Source: Thermoanaerobacterales bacterium
Lineage (GTDB): Bacteria > Bacillota > Thermosediminibacteria > Thermosediminibacterales > Tepidanaerobacteraceae
Reading direction: 5' to 3'
Assembly (NCBI GenBank): GCA_012841995.1
Contig: DUTQ01000259.1
Span: 1 to 11,283 of the forward strand
Length of the DNA stretch: 11,283 nucleotides
A model generated the notes under the pieces. It saw nothing but the letters and a program-made list of their open reading frames with translations, did not search any database and was not told the origin of the DNA. Shown here one piece after another: positions 6,894 to 11,283 of this stretch (positions are counted from its first letter, which is position 1; every line of letters starts with the position of its first letter). Both the position numbers and the translations under genes were made by a program.

Positions 6894-6921
6894 CACCATT
6901 TTTACTATTGTTATAATGGTG
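6894..6921. promoter_or_regulatory. 7-bp inverted repeat in the hydCBA leader
   Basis: CACCATT (6894-6900) and AATGGTG (6915-6921) are perfect complements around a 14-base A/T-rich spacer. It is the middle one of three inverted repeats between the Asp23-domain gene and hydC. Short arms make it individually weak; it gains weight only as one of three in 133 bases. Confidence 0.35.
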
Positions 6922-6934
6922 TAAGCCTATCATA

Positions 6935-6969
6935 AAGTTGTACACACTTTGTATATACTTCGACAACTT
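6935..6969. promoter_or_regulatory. Inverted repeat AAGTTGT-N21-ACAACTT upstream of hydCBA
   Basis: Perfect 7-bp arms (6935-6941 and 6963-6969) flank a 21-base spacer that itself contains the palindrome GTATATAC (6951-6958). The two-half-site layout could suit a dimeric regulator near the hyd promoter. No canonical -35/-10 pair was found in this leader, so the promoter itself is not annotated. Confidence 0.4.
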
Positions 6970-7029
6970 CTTAACATTTCCTTCTTAAAGCAGTAACTTT
7001 TTTAAAATTTGCTGCCAATAAAAGACACA

Positions 7030-7842
7030 TCACATAACATTTATCTTTTGTGCTGTAACATTGGTTTTTAATACATTTATAGCTGTCATATATTCTACAG
7101 ATTCTGCTACTTTTTTCTGAACATGTAAAAGTATCTCTCTGATGTTTAGGCCATACTCTACAACCAAATCAACATTAAGAACTATTCCATCATCATAATT
7201 TTCAATAAAAACTCTACCACCTTGTGCCACACCATCAACTTGGTGTGCCACATAAAGTGCAATTTGATTTATTACAGTATCTGAAATAGTATATTTGCCC
7301 AAATAACTGTAGGTTGGTCTTACTACAGATTTTTCCGCCACCACTTTGGAACGCTTACCCTTTTTATAAAATATTTTTAAAGAATCCAATAGATAGCCTG
7401 AAAAGTGTCTTTTTATTTCAGGTGTCGGCACAGGGATAATATGTTTGCCTTCAATATATCTGCTTTTATTGGCGTTTTTTATCTCTTGCGGAGTGGAGAT
7501 ATCCTCGATTCTTATGATTTTAGAAGGCTCGGGCAAAGATAAGGCATCACATATGCGCTTTACCATTTTTTTGGAGGTTCCCAATATTAAAATAGCATCA
7601 GGATTTATTTCTCTTATCTTTTTTTGGACCTCGTTTGCATGTTCCGGATCAAAAAATACAGCCCTGCGGACTGCAGCAAATTTGGTATCTTCTCGCTTGG
7701 CAGAAGTCCCGGCAACTACTCTATTGCCGTAAATTAAAAGCCCATCATCTATTATCATCTCTATATCATTTTGACCTGCAACAGATAAAGCCTTATGGCT
7801 TTTGCCGGTACCGCTTTTACCTATAAGGGCTACAACCTGCAA
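7030..7842 (-). CDS. P-loop NTPase fused to a C-terminal Asp23/Gls24 (YloU-like) domain
   Basis: A 270-residue soluble protein from a TTG start at 7842. Residues 1 to about 150 form a P-loop domain with Walker A GKSGTGKS (8-15). The pattern around it (GxSGxGKSxxAL, then an Asp-Asp pair at 32-33) recalls HPr kinase/phosphorylase, while the rest does not obviously match. DAILILG (82-88) may be the Walker B strand. A basic linker leads to an Asp23/Gls24 domain (about 183-269: YTISDTVINQIALYVAHQVDGV and onward), a family linked to envelope stress and lipid metabolism in Firmicutes. An upstream in-frame ATG at 7884 would add 14 residues. It has no ribosome binding site and lies inside the predicted promoter, whereas the TTG follows AGAGGTGG at ideal spacing. 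It is a single gene between the GH18 gene and hydCBA, with no clear terminator after it. Substrate and role are unknown. Confidence 0.8.
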   Translation of the reverse strand: MQVVALIGKSGTGKSHKALSVAGQNDIEMIIDDGLLIYGNRVVAGTSAKREDTKFAAVRRAVFFDPEHANEVQKKIREINPDAILILGTSKKMVKRICDALSLPEPSKIIRIEDISTPQEIKNANKSRYIEGKHIIPVPTPEIKRHFSGYLLDSLKIFYKKGKRSKVVAEKSVVRPTYSYLGKYTISDTVINQIALYVAHQVDGVAQGGRVFIENYDDGIVLNVDLVVEYGLNIREILLHVQKKVAESVEYMTAINVLKTNVTAQKINVM

Positions 7843-7846
7843 AATA

Positions 7847-7854
7847 CCACCTCT
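7847..7854 (-). promoter_or_regulatory. Ribosome binding site that fixes the TTG start
   Basis: AGAGGTGG on the minus strand stands four bases before the TTG at 7842. When GAGGTG is aligned with the 16S anti-Shine-Dalgarno, spacing is normal. The alternative ATG at 7884 has no such sequence in front of it. Confidence 0.7.
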
Positions 7855-7874
7855 TTTTAAAATGCTCTTTTTAA

Positions 7875-7903
7875 ATAATCTCATAAATACCGCATGTTTT
7901 CAA
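7875..7903 (-). promoter_or_regulatory. Sigma-A-type promoter of the P-loop/Asp23 gene
   Basis: TTGAAA (7898-7903) and GATTAT (7875-7880) are separated by exactly 17 bases. Transcription would begin near 7868, giving a leader of about 26 bases before the TTG start. The upstream ATG at 7884 would then not be transcribed. The -10 matches consensus at four of six positions. Confidence 0.5.
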
Positions 7904-7943
7904 TAACCATCTGTTAGCAAAAATGCCATTTAAAAGAGATAAA

Positions 7944-7963
7944 CCCTGGGCAGACGCCCAGAG
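7944..7963 (-). terminator. Intrinsic terminator of the GH18 gene
   Basis: Six bases after the GH18 stop, an 8-bp stem (CTCTGGGC with GCCCAGGG, one G-U pair) and a 4-base loop are followed on the minus strand by TTTATCTCTTTT. Confidence 0.8.
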
Positions 7964-7969
7964 TCTATC

Positions 7970-9391
7970 CTATTTTAATGGTTTGAAGTTGCGGTTTATT
8001 GTGCTCCAAAAATCAGGATTGCTATAGCCCAACCGCCACAAAGCTATTCCCCTTAACCCCTTTCTTATGACAAGCTTTGCCTTAGCATCAACTGAAAAAC
8101 TGCTTTCCATCCAAATTTCATTTTCTAATCCATCTTCATCCATATATACTCCGTGCGCAAGACCAGATTTTTCATCAATATTAAACTCAAATCCATATTT
8201 TCGTGAAAGCTCATCTGCAAAAACAATCCCTGGCACTGTTTTACCAATCCTTGTTGGTACAACAGTGTTAGTTCTTTTGCCACTAGTCCATTTGTAACCA
8301 TAATTACCTATACCCAACATAACCTTGCTGGCGGGGATCCGAGCAATGGCATAATCCACAACTTGCTCGACCCAATCAATTCCCGATTGGGGTTCAGCAA
8401 CAGCCGGGTTTTTATCATAGGCCATTAATACCACAAAATCGCTGTATTTACCCAGTGTTTCATAATCATAGCCAGGCCACCAATCAGCACTTTCAGTTTT
8501 TACTGGTAGGGATAGGCTAATAGTCTTGTTTTTTGCTTTGAGATTTATGTAAAGCTCTTTGATAAATTGATTAAATCTTTCTTTATCATCAACTTTCAAA
8601 TACTCAAAGTCAATATTTACTCCATCATATCCTTCTTTTTCGATTACCTCTATTATTTGATTTATAAGGCGCAAGCGTGTCTCCTGTGTGGCCATTACTT
8701 GCTGCAGCCTGTCTTTATTGCTTTCAAAAAGCAACATATATGTTTTTATTTGATTGCCCTTTGCATATTCTATAACATCTTTATATCCTTGGGGAGTCAA
8801 AATATAGCGAGTTGTGTCATTGTCAGTTATATCGCCATTTGGATCTATCGTATACCACTTTACAGCCAGTTCAGAAAGCTTGTCATGATTTTGCATGAAA
8901 TCCTCATATGATTGTGAATAATAGTAACCCAATATGTGTTTTGATGGTTTTTGTCCTGTATCAATTCTTATGACACGTGTCTTGCTTTGCCAAAGCACTG
9001 AAGCTCCAAAGGCCTCACTAAAAAACCTCAGTGGAACCAATGTCCTGTTGTTTCTAATAATTGGCGGCATATCTAACTTGACAGGCGCACCATTTACATA
9101 TGCAGTCGAGCTCCCTATCTTCAAAATAACTTCAGTTGTACCTTTGTTCGCAGTTATGGTCCTAGTCTTGTTGTCCCAATTTACAGCAGCACCTATACTC
9201 TCTCCGATTTTTCTAAATGGCACTAATGTGCGGTTGTTTTGAATTATAGGCGGGACATCAAAAACAAGTTCCTGACCATCTATAAAGACCTTTATAGGGG
9301 GTACTGCTGCCATTACTGCAGGCAAGAAAGCTGTTAAAGCAAATATCAATGCTAATAGACTTGCAAAAATCCCTTTAATCTCTGGTTTCAT
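7970..9391 (-). CDS. Exported GH18-family glycosidase with two copper-amine-oxidase-like N-terminal domains
   Basis: A 473-residue secreted protein. The N-terminus (MKPEIKG, a hydrophobic stretch, then AVMAA near 25-29) is a Sec signal peptide. Two tandem copper-amine-oxidase-N-like repeats follow, about 34-82 and 90-145, each with the PPII(Q/R)NNRTLVPxR core. These small domains are common on clostridial cell-wall proteins and do not imply copper or amine oxidation. The GH18 domain (about 151-470) has DGVNIDFE (256-263), with Glu263 as catalytic acid and Asp261 before it; Asn259 replaces the usual first Asp of DxDxE. LMAYD (322-326) and the C-terminal ALWRLG tryptophan complete the site. This pattern resembles the YaaH/SleL spore-cortex branch more than classical chitinases, so peptidoglycan or another envelope glycan is a likely substrate. 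A GGAAGGAG ribosome binding site precedes the ATG. The gene is flanked by terminators and is probably monocistronic. Confidence 0.88.
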   Translation of the reverse strand: MKPEIKGIFASLLALIFALTAFLPAVMAAVPPIKVFIDGQELVFDVPPIIQNNRTLVPFRKIGESIGAAVNWDNKTRTITANKGTTEVILKIGSSTAYVNGAPVKLDMPPIIRNNRTLVPLRFFSEAFGASVLWQSKTRVIRIDTGQKPSKHILGYYYSQSYEDFMQNHDKLSELAVKWYTIDPNGDITDNDTTRYILTPQGYKDVIEYAKGNQIKTYMLLFESNKDRLQQVMATQETRLRLINQIIEVIEKEGYDGVNIDFEYLKVDDKERFNQFIKELYINLKAKNKTISLSLPVKTESADWWPGYDYETLGKYSDFVVLMAYDKNPAVAEPQSGIDWVEQVVDYAIARIPASKVMLGIGNYGYKWTSGKRTNTVVPTRIGKTVPGIVFADELSRKYGFEFNIDEKSGLAHGVYMDEDGLENEIWMESSFSVDAKAKLVIRKGLRGIALWRLGYSNPDFWSTINRNFKPLK

Positions 9392-9443
9392 ATCCCTCTC
9401 CTTCCAATCTCCTAGCTTGTTTAATAGTTCAAGCGTGGTTTAA

Positions 9444-9500
9444 GATAAAATTATCAGCGACTGTCTGCTTTCCAAAAAGGCAGTCGCTGACTGTTTTATC
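9444..9500 (-). terminator. Long hairpin between the SLH gene and the GH18 gene, probable terminator
   Basis: A perfect 10-bp stem (TCAGCGACTG 9454-9463 with CAGTCGCTGA 9481-9490) is extended, beyond a 3x3 mismatch, by GATAAAA (9444-9450) pairing with TTTTATC (9494-9500). On the minus strand the stem is followed by TAATTTTATC, a moderate U-tract. The mirror arrangement would allow function in both directions. It lies 68 bases after the SLH gene stop. Confidence 0.6.
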
Positions 9501-9567
9501 TATCAAGTAATTAGCTCATCTTTATATGAGAAAAAAACACATTACATAAACTCAACATGTAAAAAAC

Positions 9568-10932
9568 TTATTCTAAACTATCAGAGCTTTCGGCAAGATT
9601 GATCTCTTTGGCATTTAGCGCATCACTGGGAATCTCGATCTTAATATCCGCATCATAATCATAATACTCAAATGACGTTTCCATTACCATCGAGTCAATT
9701 ATTTGTGTTTCGTCAGGTTGATTTTTGTCATTCTGCGTTAAAACAGCTGTGTTTTCAGCCTTTATTACCTCGTAGCTTTCGGCATCTATGTAAATTGTCC
9801 CTCGCATTGACATATGCTCAATCATATCACTTACCTGGTTTAAAAGCTCTTCTTGCTGAATTCCCATAGAGCTTAACATTTCCAAAACATCAGTTCCATC
9901 TTTTTGACCATAGTAAAAAATAAGTTTATAACACTCTTTTCCATCTATTTTTTGTTTTCCCATCAGTTTATAGCATATCGGGTCTTCGTATCCCTCTAGT
10001 AACTCCTTTTGCTTACTTAAAAATTCTTCATTCAACACTTTCCCTACAGGATTTTTTATCTTCACCCACTGCGGTTCTTGCTGCTCTAATTGCATAAACA
10101 TATAAATGTAATCTTCATCCATATATTGTTCCATGGTAATAGATTCTTCCAGCCCTGAAATTTGGGCTTTTGTATTCTGATAAATCTTTAAATCCTTGGA
10201 AATCTCACTAAATGAATCTGCCTTTAACTCTAATGCTTCCATGCCTTCTTGTGGTTGGATAAAATTTACTTTGATTTTCATTTGGCCTTTTAAGCGCATT
10301 GCTCTAATATCTTGGTTGAGCTCATTGGCTTTTTGAATTATAGCCTCTGCATCTTCATCTTTACCAAATGCCTTTACCAAAAATTTCGCTGCTTCCTCTG
10401 CTGAAATATTTTCAAATAGCTTTAGATCAGCATCAAAAAGTTCGTCTTCTATAAGCCATGAAAGTAAATCATATGCCCAATGTTTCTCATGAATACCGTT
10501 TACACCAGATGATGAAGATACAATTTCCGGCACACCCAAGGCCCTTCCAACAAGAGAACACGCCTCTATACCGGTAATGGGCCTTTCAGGATATATGCTG
10601 CCATCTTCAATGCCTCTCAATATATCGTGCTTATACAGGGTAAATACCTGGTTTGCATACCATGAATCCCTGTCAACATCTGATGGAAGATCCTCATCCT
10701 CTTTAAACTCTATAAGTTCCATCTCTGCAGCTTTCACAAGCATTGCGCAGAAAGCACCTCTTGAAAGTTTTGCACTTTGATCAGTTAAATCCATATACGT
10801 ATCTGGTATAATATTTAACAATTCCTGTTCAGTTAAAATTTTGTCCTCAATCAATTCTTCAGCAAAAACGCAAACATTAAAGGAAAGTATTAAAGTTACC
10901 ACCAGCAAAAGAACGCCTAATCTCTTTAACAT
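9568..10932 (-). CDS. Exported SLH-domain protein with C-terminal DUF6612/lipoprotein-like region
   Basis: A 454-residue protein. Residues 1-24 are a Sec signal peptide (MLKRLG, hydrophobic core, CVFA with cleavage near 24/25). Cys21 is not in a proper lipobox, so a lipoprotein is unlikely. Residues about 55-190 contain S-layer-homology-like repeats: LSRGAFCAMLVKA (56-68), YANQVFTLYKHDILRGIEDGSIYPERPITGIEA covering 92-124, and a degenerate repeat to 190. These domains tether proteins to secondary wall polymers. Residues about 215-440 are beta-rich with alternating aromatic and acidic residues (MEQYMDEDYIYM, QWVKI, GKECYKLIFYY, GTIYIDAESYEVI). This resembles DUF6612-type extracellular proteins with a LolA/LppX-like fold; that assignment is tentative. 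AAAGGAGG lies six bases before the ATG, and a strong promoter is present about 100 bases upstream. Substrate or ligand is unknown. Confidence 0.82.
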   Translation of the reverse strand: MLKRLGVLLLVVTLILSFNVCVFAEELIEDKILTEQELLNIIPDTYMDLTDQSAKLSRGAFCAMLVKAAEMELIEFKEDEDLPSDVDRDSWYANQVFTLYKHDILRGIEDGSIYPERPITGIEACSLVGRALGVPEIVSSSSGVNGIHEKHWAYDLLSWLIEDELFDADLKLFENISAEEAAKFLVKAFGKDEDAEAIIQKANELNQDIRAMRLKGQMKIKVNFIQPQEGMEALELKADSFSEISKDLKIYQNTKAQISGLEESITMEQYMDEDYIYMFMQLEQQEPQWVKIKNPVGKVLNEEFLSKQKELLEGYEDPICYKLMGKQKIDGKECYKLIFYYGQKDGTDVLEMLSSMGIQQEELLNQVSDMIEHMSMRGTIYIDAESYEVIKAENTAVLTQNDKNQPDETQIIDSMVMETSFEYYDYDADIKIEIPSDALNAKEINLAESSDSLE

Positions 10933-11032
10933 AATATACCTCCTTTTTTGTACAAGCAGCTTATTATCAAATTATCGGCAAATCTCCCGTGTTTTGTATT
11001 TTGCCAAAAATTTATACCACTGCTCATTTTTA

Positions 11033-11061
11033 ATTATATTTCAGTAGCTGCAGCTTTTCAA
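11033..11061 (-). promoter_or_regulatory. Sigma-A promoter of the SLH gene with a palindrome in its spacer
   Basis: TTGAAA (11056-11061) and a perfect TATAAT (11033-11038) are 17 bases apart on the minus strand. Transcription would start near 11026, leaving a leader of about 94 bases. The spacer begins with the perfect palindrome AGCTGCAGCT (11046-11055), directly against the -35 box, where a bound protein would block polymerase. Confidence 0.75.
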
Positions 11062-11184
11062 TCAAAAAAACCTTTTTAAGCAAATTGTAATAATGATGTA
11101 ATATTTATTGAATCGCCCTTATCTAAAAACACCCTTTAGTTTTGATCCCAGCCCGCATATTCTTATTTTTAATTTAAGGCAATG

Positions 11185-11211
11185 AAAAAACTCGTGATTA
11201 AATCACGAGTT
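11185..11211 (-). terminator. Intrinsic terminator of the tRNA-Arg gene
   Basis: A perfect 10-bp stem (AACTCGTGAT/ATCACGAGTT, 11189-11198 and 11202-11211) with a 3-base loop runs into a T-tract on the minus strand. It lies 13 bases beyond the tRNA 3' end. Confidence 0.85.
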
Positions 11212-11224
11212 AGAAGTCCTTAAA

Positions 11225-11283
11225 TGGCGCGCCTAGGAGGATTCGAACCTCCGCAAAACCCGGCTCCGGAGGCCGGTGCTCTA
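11225..11283 (-). tRNA. tRNA-Arg, anticodon CCG (3' portion; 5' end outside window)
   Basis: The minus strand shows the end of the D arm (TAGAGCA), a 5-bp anticodon stem CCGGC/GCCGG around loop CTCCGGA (anticodon CCG at 11267-11269, reading CGG), a T arm GGAGG-TTCGAAT-CCTCC, acceptor strand TAGGCGC, discriminator G, and an encoded CCA at 11225-11227. By this pairing the variable region is 7 bases (GTTTTGC), slightly long. The acceptor 5' strand and most of the D arm are cut off by the window edge. Confidence 0.92.

Noticed and set aside
6911..6918. Plus-strand TATAAT-like sequence upstream of hydCBA
   Set aside because: No gene on the plus strand follows it and no -35 partner is present; expected by chance in A/T-rich sequence.
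6961..6980. Possible Rex operator (minus-strand ATGTTAA-GAAG-TTGTCGA) upstream of hydCBA
   Set aside because: Only the first half resembles TTGTTAA; the second half matches too few positions of TTAACAA.
6991..7016. Possible terminator after the P-loop/Asp23 gene (GCAG...CTGC)
   Set aside because: Only four contiguous pairs with an 18-base loop and no following U-tract.
9515..9537. CTCAT/ATGAG hairpin next to a run of seven A/T
   Set aside because: On the minus strand the T-run precedes rather than follows the stem, and on the plus strand the stem is followed by A bases, so it is not a terminator.
1..11283. CRISPR array, insertion sequence, integrase, prophage or toxin-antitoxin genes
   Set aside because: No regularly spaced repeats, terminal inverted repeats with a transposase, or matching coding signatures were found; the window looks like chromosomal metabolic and envelope genes.

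Overview
The window comes from a low-GC, anaerobic, hydrogen-metabolising Firmicute, most likely a member of Clostridia. The evidence is the AT-rich sequence, strong AGGAGG-type ribosome binding sites, a trimeric [FeFe] hydrogenase, an oxygen-sensitive 2-hydroxyacyl-CoA-dehydratase-type module, an SLH protein, and a GH18 enzyme carrying copper-amine-oxidase-like N-terminal domains. I cannot name a genus. Every supported gene lies on the minus strand, so transcription runs from high to low coordinates.

In transcription order: (1) the 3' half of a tRNA-Arg(CCG) gene with a clear intrinsic terminator, cut by the right edge; (2) a good sigma-A promoter (TTGAAA-17-TATAAT) driving an exported SLH-domain protein; (3) a 57-nt hairpin, then an exported GH18 glycosidase with its own terminator; (4) a promoter and a gene fusing an HPr-kinase-like P-loop domain to an Asp23/YloU domain, whose real start is probably a TTG codon; (5) a 229-nt leader containing three inverted repeats; (6) hydC-hydB-hydA, encoding a trimeric NAD(H)-linked [FeFe] hydrogenase; (7) a 3' region with a strong hairpin and a terminator; (8) a translationally coupled operon of two HgdB/COG3580-COG3581-like proteins and an HgdC-like activase (ASKHA ATPase), running on into a further gene cut by the left edge.

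The hydrogenase can be interpreted functionally. HydB is only 430 residues. It has the FMN/NADH core and one [4Fe-4S] site but neither the N-terminal [2Fe-2S] domain nor the C-terminal 2[4Fe-4S] domain of electron-bifurcating HydB. This is the architecture described for non-bifurcating NADH-dependent hydrogenases such as Syntrophomonas wolfei Hyd1ABC. HydC accepts or passes electrons through a [2Fe-2S] cluster, HydB oxidises NADH, and HydA makes H2. HydA has Ser at the position of one canonical H-cluster cysteine ligand.

The downstream three-gene module has the parts of an ATP-driven low-potential reductase or dehydratase: an activase with the bridging-cluster cysteines, and two paralogous partner subunits, each with a candidate three-cysteine cluster site. 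Its substrate is unknown. It is the best candidate here for undescribed biochemistry.
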